A DNA stretch of 64,000 nucleotides, from NCBI RefSeq assembly GCF_001679785.1, contig NZ_CP016286.1, forward strand, positions 4,846,501 through 4,910,500, given 5' to 3'. Below, in pieces: positions 1 through 8,034 of the stretch. The stretch comes from Rhizobium leguminosarum (GTDB lineage: Bacteria; Pseudomonadota; Alphaproteobacteria; Rhizobiales; Rhizobiaceae). A model generated the notes under the pieces. It was not told where the DNA came from. It made no database searches and worked only from the letters and a program-made list of their open reading frames with translations. Made by a program: the position numbers and the translations under genes. Each line of letters begins with the position of its first letter. Position 1 is the stretch's first letter.

Positions 1-2
1 CA

Positions 3-335
3 TATGCCGAAGTCATGCAGGACTCGGTGGCCGACGCGAAAGAGCGGGAATGGCAGGTTCTTGACCGGTCCATAGACCTGCTGGCGGCGGCGCGCGAAAA
101 GGAAAAATACGGCCGGGAAGCCATTGAAGCCCTGTTTTATACCCGCCGGGTGTGGATCAGCTTCATCGAGGATCTCAAACATCCCGACAACCAGCTGGAG
201 ATCGGGCTCAGGGCCAACCTCATCTCGATCGCGATCTGGATATTGAAGGAATGCGACAGGATCAGAAAACGTCAGTCTAATAACTACCAGGGCATCATCG
301 ACGTTACCACCATCATCAGGGATGGACTTAAATGA
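3..335 (+). CDS. flaF: FlaF flagellar biosynthesis regulator, 5' end outside window
   Basis: FlaF is a small alphaproteobacterial protein that acts with FlbT to balance flagellin synthesis and secretion. The frame is open to the left edge: codons for Tyr-Ala-Glu-Val precede the first internal Met at base 15, and FlaF proteins begin a few residues earlier with a similar Tyr-Ala-Glu segment, so the true start is probably just outside the window. About 110 residues are visible, close to the family length, mostly helical and charged. The stop overlaps the flbT start as ATGA, which implies translational coupling. The identification rests on resemblance plus the flbT-flgD neighbours. Confidence 0.85.
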   Translation, partial: YAEVMQDSVADAKEREWQVLDRSIDLLAAAREKEKYGREAIEALFYTRRVWISFIEDLKHPDNQLEIGLRANLISIAIWILKECDRIRKRQSNNYQGIIDVTTIIRDGLK

Positions 336-781
336 AAAGCACACTTCGCATTTCTCTGAAAGCCGGAGAAAGAATCTTCATCAACGGCGCCGTCCTGCGC
401 GTCGACCGTAAGGTCGCGCTGGAATTCCTGAATGATGTGACGTTCCTTCTCGAAAACCACGTCCTCCAGCCGGAGGGCGCCACGACGCCGCTGCGTCAGC
501 TCTATTTCATCGCGCAGATGATCCTCATCAACCCTGAGGGCAAGGACCAGTCGACGGCTTTGTTCCGCAAGTCGATCACCATGCTGCTCTCCTGCTTCAA
601 GAACGAGGAAATCCTCGCCGAACTGAAGCGCATCGATGCGCTCGTCTCGACAGGCCGTGCCTTCGACGCACTCAAGGCGATCCGCGGCCTTTACGCCATC
701 GAAGACAATATCCTCAACAACCACGAAATGCCGCCGACGATGGTCGAGCAGATTCGCAGGGAGATTGCACCATGGCGGTAG
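332..781 (+). CDS. flbT: FlbT flagellar regulator
   Basis: FlbT is known in Caulobacter and rhizobia as a post-transcriptional regulator that binds the flagellin mRNA leader and, with FlaF, sets flagellin levels. The 149-residue product has the usual length and the typical opening with [13 protein letters not shown] followed by helical segments. It overlaps flaF upstream by 4 bases and flgD downstream by 10, so the three are almost certainly one transcript. No signal peptide or membrane segment is seen, as expected for a cytoplasmic RNA-binding regulator. Confidence 0.92.
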   Translation: MKSTLRISLKAGERIFINGAVLRVDRKVALEFLNDVTFLLENHVLQPEGATTPLRQLYFIAQMILINPEGKDQSTALFRKSITMLLSCFKNEEILAELKRIDALVSTGRAFDALKAIRGLYAIEDNILNNHEMPPTMVEQIRREIAPWR

Positions 782-1215
782 ATGCAACATCGAACGTGGC
801 CAAAACGAGTTCGACGACCACAACGAACACGGCCCAGACGAAGGCGACGCTGAACTACGACAATTTCCTTCAACTGCTCATCGCGCAGATGAAGAACCAG
901 GATCCGACCGATCCGATGGATGCCAGCGAGCAGATGTCGCAGCTGGCAAGCTTCTCGCAGGTCGAACAGACGATCCAGACCAACACCAAGCTGGACACAC
1001 TTCTGGCAAGCTCCAGCCTCACCCAAGCGAGCAGCTACGTCGGCAAATACATGGAAAGCGCCGACGGTAAGGTTAAGGGCACCATCGAATCCGTCAAGGT
1101 TTATTCGGACGGAATCATTGCGACAACCACGGCTGGCGGGAATATACTCGTGCAGGCGGGAATCACTATTGCCGACAAGGCGCCGACCACGTCGACCGAC
1201 ACCAGCGATACCTGA
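772..1215 (+). CDS. flgD: FlgD flagellar hook-capping protein, short form
   Basis: FlgD caps the growing hook and is needed for hook polymerisation. The N-terminal FlgD domain is clear at about residues 25-80: [18 protein letters not shown], then an acidic Asp-Pro-Met-Asp stretch and a Gln/Ser-rich helix. At 147 residues it is much shorter than the enterobacterial protein (about 230) and keeps little of the C-terminal FlgD/FLN-Ig region, which is usual for rhizobia. It starts inside the end of flbT. A gap of about 100 bases without a gene separates it from fliQ. Confidence 0.9.
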   Translation: MAVDATSNVAKTSSTTTTNTAQTKATLNYDNFLQLLIAQMKNQDPTDPMDASEQMSQLASFSQVEQTIQTNTKLDTLLASSSLTQASSYVGKYMESADGKVKGTIESVKVYSDGIIATTTAGGNILVQAGITIADKAPTTSTDTSDT

Positions 1216-1314
1216 TACCCACGGCGCCGGTGCGCCGCATAAGTCGGGTGATACCAATCAATGGCGGTCCGGCCACGGCGGGGCCGCTTCAGGGCGATAT
1301 GAGGTTGCCTTCGG

Positions 1315-1581
1315 ATGAATGAAGCTGATGCATTGGATCTGTTTCAGGCGGCGATCTGGACCGTCCTGATTGCCGCCGGTCCCGCCGTCATTGCGGCAAT
1401 GGTGGTGGGTCTCGTCATTGCCTTGATCCAGGCGCTGACTCAGGTGCAGGAAGCGACACTGACCTTCGTGCCGAAGATCGTAGCGGTGCTGATCACCGTC
1501 GGGGTCACAGCACCCTTCGTCGGCTCGCAGATCTCGATTTTCACCAATCTGGTCTTCTCTCGCATCCAGTCCGGTTTCTAG
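1315..1581 (+). CDS. fliQ: FliQ flagellar export apparatus membrane protein
   Basis: FliQ is one of the small membrane proteins of the flagellar type III export gate (FliP, FliQ, FliR with FlhA, FlhB). The 88-residue product has the normal length and two hydrophobic segments at about residues 15-38 and 55-75, with the family-typical Ala-Leu-Thr-Gln-Val-Gln-Glu turn between them. flhA and fliR follow on the same strand, which supports the call. A dispersed repeat begins three bases after the stop codon. Confidence 0.93.
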   Translation: MNEADALDLFQAAIWTVLIAAGPAVIAAMVVGLVIALIQALTQVQEATLTFVPKIVAVLITVGVTAPFVGSQISIFTNLVFSRIQSGF

Positions 1582-1583
1582 GG

Positions 1584-1615
1584 CAATTCCAGCAAAAGTG
1601 CGCAGCGGTTTTGCG
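1584..1615 (+). repeat. Dispersed intergenic repeat, copy A
   Basis: The core AAAAGTGCGCAGCGGTTTTG is a diverged copy of an element found at five other intergenic sites in this window (near 5674, 6709, 10836, 27679 and 34101). It lies three bases after the fliQ stop. The core can fold because AAAA and TTTT flank a GC-rich loop. Confidence 0.6.
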
Positions 1616-1642
1616 TCGGGGATTGCGTAGAAACAAAAGGTT

Positions 1643-1681
1643 AGAGCGGTTCTACGCTTCCATGAGAAGCTGAACCGCTCT
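1643..1681 (+). repeat. Nested perfect inverted repeat after fliQ
   Basis: The arms AGAGCGGTTC (1643-1652) and GAACCGCTCT (1672-1681) are perfectly complementary over 10 bp. Inside them GCTTC (1656-1660) and GAAGC (1666-1670) form a second stem. No T tract follows, so it is more likely an mRNA 3'-end or stabilising structure, or a mobile repeat relic, than a classical terminator. It lies in the 192-base gap between fliQ and flhA. Confidence 0.55.
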
Positions 1682-1773
1682 GAGCCACCTTCGCGCAAGC
1701 TTCGCCATTTAATTCTCGATCCGAATTGGGCGGACTGCATGTCCGCCTCCTCTCATGAAGAGACGGAATCGTC

Positions 1774-3861
1774 ATGGCGCAACCACCTGCACTCCCCCTT
1801 CCAAAAGTCGCCCCCAACCTGCGCGATGTCGGATTTGCCCTCGGCATCATCGGCATTATCTGCATTCTCTTCCTGCCGATCCCGCCGTTCCTGATCGATA
1901 TGGGACTGGCCTTCTCGATCGCCTTCTCGGTGCTGATCCTGATGGTCGCGCTGTGGATCCAGAAGCCGCTCGATTTCTCGTCTTTCCCAACCATTCTGCT
2001 GATCGCAACGATGACCCGGCTGGCGCTGAATATAGCGACGACACGCGTGATCCTTTCGCATGGCCATGAGGGCCACGATGCGGCAGGCGGCGTCATCGCC
2101 GGTTTTGCAAGCCTGGTGATGTCCGGCGACTTCGTCATCGGTCTGATCGTCTTCCTGATTCTCATCACCATCAACTTCATCGTCATCACCAAGGGCGCCA
2201 CGCGTATCGCCGAAGTCGGCGCTCGTTTCACCCTGGATGCCATCCCCGGCAAGCAGATGTCGATCGACGCCGATCTCTCGGCCGGCATCATCGACGAGAG
2301 GGAAGCGCAGCGCCGGCGCAGGGAGCTCGAGGAGGAAAGCTCCTTTTTCGGTGCGATGGACGGTGCGTCGAAATTCGTGCGCGGCGATGCCGTCGCCGGT
2401 CTGATCATCACCTGCATCAACATTTTCGGCGGCATCATCATCGGCTATTTCCGCCATGGCATGCCGATCGGCGAAGCCGCTGACGTTTTCGTCAAGCTCT
2501 CCGTCGGCGACGGCCTCGTCGCACAGATGCCGGCTCTCATCGTCTCGCTCGCCGCCGGCCTTCTCGTCTCCCGCGGCGGCACCACCGGCTCCACCGACCA
2601 GGCGGTCGTCAACCAGTTGAGCGGTTATCCCCGTGCGCTTTCCGTCTCGGCGGTGCTGATGTTCATCCTGGCCCTGATGCCGGGTCTGCCGTTTATCCCC
2701 TTCGTGGTCCTCGGCGGTCTTCTCGCCTTCGGCGCCTGGTTCATCCCACGTCAAGTCGAGGCAGAGAACATGCTTCGCCGCGAGCAGGAAGAAAAGAAGG
2801 TCGTCCAGAACAAGGAGCTGGAAAAGGATTCGGTCAAGGCAGTGCTGCGCACCTCCGAAATCGAACTTGCACTCGGCAAGATGGTCTCGACGCGCCTGCT
2901 CGGCGCCCACCAGGAGCTCGCCTTCCGCGTCGGCAAGATGCGCAAGAAGTTCGCCACGCAATACGGCTTCGTCGTGCCCGAGATCAAGGTGACCGACGAT
3001 ATCGCCATCGCCGAGAAGTCCTACCAGATCCGCATCCACGGCACGACGGTCGCTTCCAACCTGCTGCGCGTCGGCGAAGTCCTCGTCGTTACCGGTGCTG
3101 GCCGTCGGCCGAGCATTCCCGGCGACGAAATCCGCGAACCCGCTTTCGGCATGCCTGCCGTCTCGATCCTCGAAAACTTCGCCGACGATCTGAAACGCGA
3201 GGGCTTCCAGCCGATCGACAACGTCTCCGTCGTGCTGACCCATATGAGCGAGGTCATCCGCAACAACCTGCCGCAGCTGCTGTCCTACAAGGACGTCAAG
3301 GTGCTGATCGATCGGCTCGACCCCGAATACAAGAAGCTCGCCGACGAGATCTGCTCGTCGCACATGTCCTATTCCGGCCTGCAGGCGGTATTGAAGCTGC
3401 TGCTTGCCGAACGCGTCTCGATCCGCAACCTGCACCTCATTCTCGAGGCGGTGGCCGAGCTCGCCCCGCATGTCAGGAAGACCGAGCAGATCGTCGAGCA
3501 TGTCCGCATCCGCATGGCCCAGCAGCTTTGCGGCGATCTCGCCGACAACGGCGTGCTGCGCGTGCTGCGGCTGGGCAGCAAGTGGGATCTGGCTTTCCAT
3601 CAGGCGCTGAAGCGCGACGCCAAGGGCGAGGTGATCGAATTCGACATCGATCCGCGCAGCCTGGAGGAGTTCAGCGAACAGGCCACCAAAGTTATCCGTG
3701 AGTTCATGGATCGCGGCCTGCCATTCGCACTTGTCACGTCGCCGGAAACACGCTCCTATGTGCGCATGATCATCGAGAGGCTGTTCGCCACGCTCCCGGT
3801 CCTGTCGCATGTCGAACTGGCCAAGGGCATCGAGATAAAGATTTTGGGCTCTATTTCATGA
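1774..3861 (+). CDS. flhA: FlhA flagellar export gate protein
   Basis: FlhA forms the nonameric export gate ring of the flagellar type III secretion system. The product has 695 residues, the normal length. The N-terminal half (about 20-330) carries about eight hydrophobic segments plus the conserved cytoplasmic loop with the signature [17 protein letters not shown], and the C-terminal half (about 360-690) is the soluble substrate-docking domain. The stop overlaps the fliR start (ATGA), so the two are translationally coupled. Confidence 0.96.
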   Translation: MAQPPALPLPKVAPNLRDVGFALGIIGIICILFLPIPPFLIDMGLAFSIAFSVLILMVALWIQKPLDFSSFPTILLIATMTRLALNIATTRVILSHGHEGHDAAGGVIAGFASLVMSGDFVIGLIVFLILITINFIVITKGATRIAEVGARFTLDAIPGKQMSIDADLSAGIIDEREAQRRRRELEEESSFFGAMDGASKFVRGDAVAGLIITCINIFGGIIIGYFRHGMPIGEAADVFVKLSVGDGLVAQMPALIVSLAAGLLVSRGGTTGSTDQAVVNQLSGYPRALSVSAVLMFILALMPGLPFIPFVVLGGLLAFGAWFIPRQVEAENMLRREQEEKKVVQNKELEKDSVKAVLRTSEIELALGKMVSTRLLGAHQELAFRVGKMRKKFATQYGFVVPEIKVTDDIAIAEKSYQIRIHGTTVASNLLRVGEVLVVTGAGRRPSIPGDEIREPAFGMPAVSILENFADDLKREGFQPIDNVSVVLTHMSEVIRNNLPQLLSYKDVKVLIDRLDPEYKKLADEICSSHMSYSGLQAVLKLLLAERVSIRNLHLILEAVAELAPHVRKTEQIVEHVRIRMAQQLCGDLADNGVLRVLRLGSKWDLAFHQALKRDAKGEVIEFDIDPRSLEEFSEQATKVIREFMDRGLPFALVTSPETRSYVRMIIERLFATLPVLSHVELAKGIEIKILGSIS

Positions 3862-4610
3862 TAACAGACCCGCAAGGGACCGTTCTCGCGCTGTTTCTGG
3901 TTTTCTGCCGGATCGGTGGCTGTGTGCTGGCTCTTCCGGGTTTTTCCTCGGCGCGCGTGCCCGCACAGCTGCGGGTCTTCATCGCCGGGGCGCTCTCGAT
4001 CGCCGTCATGCCGTTGCTCTGGGATACCGTCTATCCGGCCGTTCACACCGGTGCCGGAACCTATATCGGCCTGATCTTCAGCGAATCGCTGATCGGCGTG
4101 ATGTACGGCATGCTGGCGAGGATCTACACGCTCGGCATGCAGTTCGCCGCCTCGATCACCGCCATGATGGTCGGCTACACCCAGCCGGGCTCCGCCGACG
4201 TCATAGAAGATACGCCGGAGACCAGCCTGTCGGCCTTTATCACCTTTGCCGGCATGATGATCCTCTTCATCATGGATTTCCATCACATCGTCTTCCGCGC
4301 GCTGATCGATTCCTACACGACCATGCCATTCGGCGGCATGATGCAGATGCGCGCGACGCTGATCTCCTTTACCGACACGCTGCAGCAGACCACCTACATC
4401 ATGCTGCGGCTGTCGAGCCCGTTTTTGATCTACGGCCTGATTTTCAACGTCTCGATCGGTTTCATCAACAAGCTGGCGCCGCAGATCCCGGTCTACTTCA
4501 TCTCCACGCCCTATCTGCTGATGGGCGGGCTCTTCCTGATCTATTTCTCGATTGCGGCGATGGTCAGCCAGTTCGGCCAGTCCTTCGCCTCGATCTATAT
4601 CGGGCGATGA
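3858..4610 (+). CDS. fliR: FliR flagellar export apparatus membrane protein
   Basis: FliR belongs to the FliPQR core of the flagellar export gate. At 250 residues with about six hydrophobic segments it matches the family. The segment [16 protein letters not shown] near residues 25-40 is typical for the first cytoplasmic loop. It overlaps flhA by 4 bases and is followed after 7 bases by an unnamed flagellar-cluster gene. Confidence 0.94.
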   Translation: MITDPQGTVLALFLVFCRIGGCVLALPGFSSARVPAQLRVFIAGALSIAVMPLLWDTVYPAVHTGAGTYIGLIFSESLIGVMYGMLARIYTLGMQFAASITAMMVGYTQPGSADVIEDTPETSLSAFITFAGMMILFIMDFHHIVFRALIDSYTTMPFGGMMQMRATLISFTDTLQQTTYIMLRLSSPFLIYGLIFNVSIGFINKLAPQIPVYFISTPYLLMGGLFLIYFSIAAMVSQFGQSFASIYIGR

Positions 4611-4617
4611 GGCTGAT

Positions 4618-5031
4618 ATGATCGAAAGGAAGCGCTCTCAGAAGCTCAAGCGGCTGCTCTCGGTGCAGCGGCATATCGAAAGAATTGCCGAGAACGACCT
4701 GGCCGAAACCAGCCGCCAGCGTGTCGAGGTCAATGTGGCGATGGACGACGTCATCCTCGCGCTCGGCTCGATGGACCCCGTCCACCACGCCTTCTCGCAG
4801 AATTACGCCGATCGATTCGGCAAGCTCACCATCAAGGACCAGCAACTAACCGGCATGCAGCAGATCCATGAGATGCGGCTGACGCGCGAGCGTGCCAAGG
4901 GCGACCGCCTCGAAAACGGCATGAAGGAAGCCCTGGAAGTCGAGCGCCGCGAGGCCGATGACAATGCCGTCTACGATGTCATCGATCAGCAATTCGCAAC
5001 GCCAGCCTCCAGCAAGCTTCAAAAACCATAG
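4618..5031 (+). CDS. Unnamed coiled-coil protein of the flagellar cluster
   Basis: The start is taken at the ATG at 4618, because a longer frame overlaps fliR with Ser/Arg-rich sequence that looks non-coding. The 137-residue product is very hydrophilic, with no signal peptide or membrane segment. It is almost entirely predicted helix with alternating acidic and basic heptad-like patches (for example LKRLLSVQRHIERIAENDLAE near the N terminus). The small, charged, coiled-coil character and position between export genes and a rod-binding protein recall the FliJ/FliH class of export accessory proteins, but I see no motif that proves this. Confidence 0.72.
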   Translation: MIERKRSQKLKRLLSVQRHIERIAENDLAETSRQRVEVNVAMDDVILALGSMDPVHHAFSQNYADRFGKLTIKDQQLTGMQQIHEMRLTRERAKGDRLENGMKEALEVERREADDNAVYDVIDQQFATPASSKLQKP

Positions 5032-5063
5032 TCGTTACGATCTTAAATTCAGAGGATTGTAAC

Positions 5064-5627
5064 GTGGCTATTTCGCCCCCTAGTGATCTGGTCCTGGACG
5101 TTGTCAAAGCTGCCGACCCTATGGAGGTTCAGGCGGCCCAGGAAAAGTTGAAGGCAAATCGTGCGGCCTTTGCCGCAACGAGCCTCGCCGAGAATGGCAA
5201 GGGCTTCTCCAACACGGTCGACGTTCTCGATCATGTCGGCCAGAAGAGCGGCCTCGCCAACATCCAGAACCGCACCAAGACCGAGGAAGTTCCGGAAAGC
5301 TACCGGAAGTTCGAGGCCATGGTCCTGCAAAATTTCGTCAAGTCCATGCTGCCGAGCGAAAGCGAAGAGGTCTACGGCAAGGGCGCGACCGGCGATATCT
5401 GGAAAGGCATGATGGCCGAGCAGCTCGGCAACACCATGGCCAAGGGTGACGGCATCGGCATTGCCAAGCAGATGTACAGCGAACTTCTGCGCCGGCAGGA
5501 AGGCAAGATCGTCAATGCCTCGACCGACGACGATGACCGCAACACCGCGCTCAGCATGATCGACGACTTCCAGCGTAAGACCTTTGGCACGCCGACTGCC
5601 GAAGCCAAGACCGATAGAACAGGATGA
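5064..5627 (+). CDS. FlgJ N-terminal-type rod-binding protein
   Basis: The 187-residue product carries the rod-binding domain of FlgJ at about residues 75-145: the segment starting YRKFEAMVLQNFVKSMLP, then GDIWKGMMAEQLGN and GIGIAKQM. This domain acts as a scaffold for flagellar rod assembly. There is no C-terminal peptidoglycan hydrolase domain, so wall digestion must come from another enzyme; single-domain FlgJ (CheL in Caulobacter) is usual in alphaproteobacteria. A FlgN-like gene follows. Confidence 0.85.
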   Translation: MAISPPSDLVLDVVKAADPMEVQAAQEKLKANRAAFAATSLAENGKGFSNTVDVLDHVGQKSGLANIQNRTKTEEVPESYRKFEAMVLQNFVKSMLPSESEEVYGKGATGDIWKGMMAEQLGNTMAKGDGIGIAKQMYSELLRRQEGKIVNASTDDDDRNTALSMIDDFQRKTFGTPTAEAKTDRTG

Positions 5628-5673
5628 TCTTAGGCCGGTTGGCCAAAAATCCGAATCCCGTTCCAATTAACAG

Positions 5674-5726
5674 TTAGAGCATGCTGTTGTCCGAAAACTA
5701 CGTACGTTTTTCGCATCATGCTCTAA
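5674..5726 (+). repeat. Palindromic intergenic element, copy B
   Basis: TTAGAGCATG (5674-5683) and CATGCTCTAA (5717-5726) are perfectly complementary over 10 bp. A second stem is possible between CGAAAAC and GTTTTTCG around a TACGTA centre. It sits between the rod-binding gene and the FlgN-like gene. The AGAGCAT/ATGCTCT ends match those of copies D and E. Confidence 0.6.
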
Positions 5727-5748
5727 GCGAAGCATAACCGAGGGTACC

Positions 5749-6114
5749 ATGGAAATAATTTCGAACGAATACAGGATCAAATCCGTTCTCGGACGCCTCG
5801 AAATGATCATCGACAATGAGAACACCCGGATCGGCAACGACCCGCAGTTCGATCTGAAGGTCTCCAATGCCCATAAGAGCCGCTGCCTCTACGAGCTGTC
5901 GACGCTTTTCCGCGACACCGATCCGGCCGAGCTTGCCGCTGCCCATCTCGATCAGCTGCACGGCCTGAAGAAGAAGCTGGTTCTCAATGCCCGTCGCGTT
6001 GAGGCGCATCTCGAAGCGGTTCGCGCTGTCGCCGACCTGCTGAAGAACGCAGTTCAGGACGCCGACGCCGACGGCACCTATTCCCAGGAACAATTCGCCG
6101 CGCGTGGAAACTGA
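5749..6114 (+). CDS. FlgN-like flagellar protein (probable export chaperone)
   Basis: The product is 121 residues, all-helical in character, without signal peptide. The C-terminal half (about 80-108) has the Leu-Val-Leu-Asn-Ala-Arg followed by His-Leu-Glu-Ala-Val-Arg pattern seen at the end of FlgN-family chaperones, which escort hook-filament junction proteins to the export gate. Similarity is moderate, so this is an inference supported by location. The stop (TGA) shares its last base with the start of the next gene. Confidence 0.62.
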   Translation: MEIISNEYRIKSVLGRLEMIIDNENTRIGNDPQFDLKVSNAHKSRCLYELSTLFRDTDPAELAAAHLDQLHGLKKKLVLNARRVEAHLEAVRAVADLLKNAVQDADADGTYSQEQFAARGN

Positions 6115-6653
6115 TGATCAAGCTCGTCGTCACCGGTGTCTGGGTTTGCGCCATCACCTTGGCCTCGGTCTATTTCTCGGTGTACCTGGCGACCGCGCCG
6201 GCGCCCGCAGCAACGGATTCCAAGCAGAGCGCGCTTGAACTGGTGAAGGGCGAAACGATCACGGTGCCGATCATCGGCAACGGTGCGATCACCGGCTATT
6301 TCCTCGGCCGCGTTTCGTTCATGATGAACAAGGACATGCTGAAAGGCGTGACGCTGCCGCTGAGCGAGATGACGACGGACGAGCTTTTCAGCCTGCTGGT
6401 CGGCAACAAGATGGTCGATATCGCCCACATCAAATCCTTCGATCCGAACGCTTTTCGCGAAGAGATCAAGAAGGGCATGAACGAGCGCCTCGGTGGCGAA
6501 TACGTCGCCGACGTGATGCTGGAGCAGCTCGACTATCTCTCCAAGGAAGAGGTCAAGGAAAGCTCCGCCGGTCAGCCGAAGAAGGTGGGTGCACCCGTCA
6601 AGATCGTCGAGACCGCACCGGCTGCCGAAGCACCGGCGCCAGCGGCCCACTAA
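6114..6653 (+). CDS. Unnamed membrane-anchored protein of the flagellar cluster
   Basis: This 179-residue protein starts with one hydrophobic segment (about residues 5-25) that can be a signal anchor, then a periplasmic-type domain. The C terminus is an Ala/Pro-rich tail (about 150-179). The layout (N-terminal anchor, small soluble domain, coupling to an upstream flagellar gene by a one-base overlap) resembles FliL-type motor accessory proteins, but I cannot see a family motif. It is the last gene of the flagellar run, before a strong hairpin at 6777-6806. Confidence 0.7.
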   Translation: MIKLVVTGVWVCAITLASVYFSVYLATAPAPAATDSKQSALELVKGETITVPIIGNGAITGYFLGRVSFMMNKDMLKGVTLPLSEMTTDELFSLLVGNKMVDIAHIKSFDPNAFREEIKKGMNERLGGEYVADVMLEQLDYLSKEEVKESSAGQPKKVGAPVKIVETAPAAEAPAPAAH

Positions 6654-6708
6654 AGCGCATCGCGATCTTTCAGATTCGCTCCTCGCGCTTTAGGTCTTTG
6701 TTTTTTGC

Positions 6709-6753
6709 GCATGTCGTTGTCGCAAAACCGCTGCACACTTTTGCGCGACATGC
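6709..6753 (-). repeat. Dispersed intergenic repeat, copy C (inverted)
   Basis: GCATGTCG (6709-6716) and CGACATGC (6746-6753) bracket CGCAAAA and TTTTGCG arms. The reverse complement shows the family core AAAAGTGTGCAGCGGTTTTG. It is preceded at 6651-6692 by another inverted pair, TAAAGCGC and GCGCTTTA, the first of which includes the stop codon of the gene before. Confidence 0.65.
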
Positions 6754-6776
6754 TTTAGACATCATCGATCATCGAC

Positions 6777-6806
6777 GACAAACGGCGCCCGAGGGCGCCG
6801 TTTGTC
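6777..6806 (+). terminator. Hairpin terminator at end of flagellar cluster
   Basis: GACAAACGGCGCC (6777-6789) pairs perfectly with GGCGCCGTTTGTC (6794-6806) around a four-base loop: a 13 bp stem, GC-rich at its top, with the T run in the lower part of the 3' arm. The rest of the 394-base gap to the next gene (6807-7047) holds a 6 bp palindrome (GTGGTT/AACCAC, 6817-6832) and no convincing gene; an open frame entering the next gene from 6871 lacks coding character. Confidence 0.7.
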
Positions 6807-7047
6807 CTTGGCGCGCGTGGTTAATAAACCACTTATACGAGCATGGAAATTCAAGGAATTTTCCTAAGGGTTGTTTGAAACCGTCCTGTTATATCAGGTG
6901 TCACAGCTTGGCATGCGCCGCTTATCCGGGATCGGAGGGACGCGCACCGGCGGGACGCGACCGGTCCTTTCGAGACCTCCGGTGCGGAAATATGGGCTTG
7001 TTTTCCGGGATGTCGGGCGCATGCAGCACCCTCGGCAGGAGGTAGGA

Positions 7048-7887
7048 ATGAATCTGATTGCAAACTTCGCGGTGCTCGCATCGCGGCGGACGATCTTCGA
7101 TCTGCCGGTCTGCGATCTCGGCTGGGACGACGCCCTCGTTTTCATCAACGAGCTGGCCTCCATTCCCGTCGGCCAGACCGTGGTTTGCTTCGTCAACGCC
7201 CACAACATGCTGACGACGCTACGCGACGACGAATATTACCGGATCATGTCGCACAATCTGGTGCTGCCGGACGGTATCGGCCTCAATATCGCATCGCAGA
7301 TCGCCCATGGTGCGCCGTTTCCCGCCAATCTGAACGGCACCGATTTCGTGCCGGCCTTCCTGACCTTCATGGAGGCCCCGCGCCGCATCGGCCTCATCGG
7401 CGGCACGCGCACGGTCGTCGAGGCGGCGGCAGAAAATTTCCGCAGGCACACGCCTTGGCATGAATTCGTCGTCGTTTCCGACGGTTACTTCGACAAGGTC
7501 GATCCAACTGATGTCATCGAGGAGCTCGAGCGCCAGAAGGTCGATATCCTGATTGTCGGCATGGGAACGCCGCTGCAGGAGAAATGGGTTCACGATCACA
7601 TTCGCGCCGATCATGCGCGGCTGGTGTTGACGGTGGGCGCTCTCTTCGATTTCGTCTCCGGCGCCGTCCCGCGCGCGCCGAAAACGGTGCGGATGATGCG
7701 TCTGGAATGGGCCTATCGCCTGCTGCAGGAGCCGACGCGCCTCTGGCGCCGTTACATCATCGGCATCCCGGTCTTCCTCTTCCATGTCCTGCGCTACCGC
7801 TTCCGCCGGCGCGAAAGGATCCTCAGCCATCCGGAAGAGCACGGCAACGCGCTGCAACCGCGATCGGACCATAAGAAGGCGAGCTGA
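7048..7887 (+). CDS. WecG/TagA/CpsF-family glycosyltransferase
   Basis: Members of this family add N-acetylmannosamine-type or related sugars to lipid-linked intermediates of surface polysaccharides at the inner membrane. The ATG at 7048 is chosen because AGGAGGT precedes it by a few bases and the product (279 residues) then fits the family; the frame continues upstream to 6871 without support. Visible motifs are VNAHNMLTTLRDD (about 47-59), the LPDGIGL segment (about 72-78) and GMGTPLQEKW (about 171-180). The C terminus is basic and amphipathic, as needed for membrane association. The neighbour is a Wzz-like protein, so a small exopolysaccharide function is inferred; the product is unknown. 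Confidence 0.88.
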   Translation: MNLIANFAVLASRRTIFDLPVCDLGWDDALVFINELASIPVGQTVVCFVNAHNMLTTLRDDEYYRIMSHNLVLPDGIGLNIASQIAHGAPFPANLNGTDFVPAFLTFMEAPRRIGLIGGTRTVVEAAAENFRRHTPWHEFVVVSDGYFDKVDPTDVIEELERQKVDILIVGMGTPLQEKWVHDHIRADHARLVLTVGALFDFVSGAVPRAPKTVRMMRLEWAYRLLQEPTRLWRRYIIGIPVFLFHVLRYRFRRRERILSHPEEHGNALQPRSDHKKAS

Positions 7888-7896
7888 CCTAATAGC

Positions 7897-7922
7897 GCCG
7901 CGTGTCTAACAGGACGCGCGGC
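7897..7922 (+). terminator. Hairpin after the glycosyltransferase gene
   Basis: GCCGCGTGTC (7897-7906) and GACGCGCGGC (7913-7922) form a 10 bp stem with one G-T wobble and a six-base loop. It lies 9 bases after the stop. No long T tract follows. Confidence 0.5.
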
Positions 7923-8034
7923 TTAGCAATTCTTGCCCGCTGCGGTTAACCATTTCTTTGCCATGAATATTTAGAGTCGTTTAATCATCTGCATTCGTGC
8001 GGATGAGCGAACTCGGCCATCATGTGCATGAGAT

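Noticed and set aside
1753..3810. 685-codon open frame on the minus strand opposite flhA
   Set aside because: Its translation is His/Asp/Arg-rich without domains, and it mirrors the codon periodicity of flhA, a usual artefact in GC-rich genomes.
6871..7047. N-terminal extension of the WecG/TagA protein
   Set aside because: Gly/Arg-rich sequence without family similarity; a strong AGGAGGT site supports the start at 7048.
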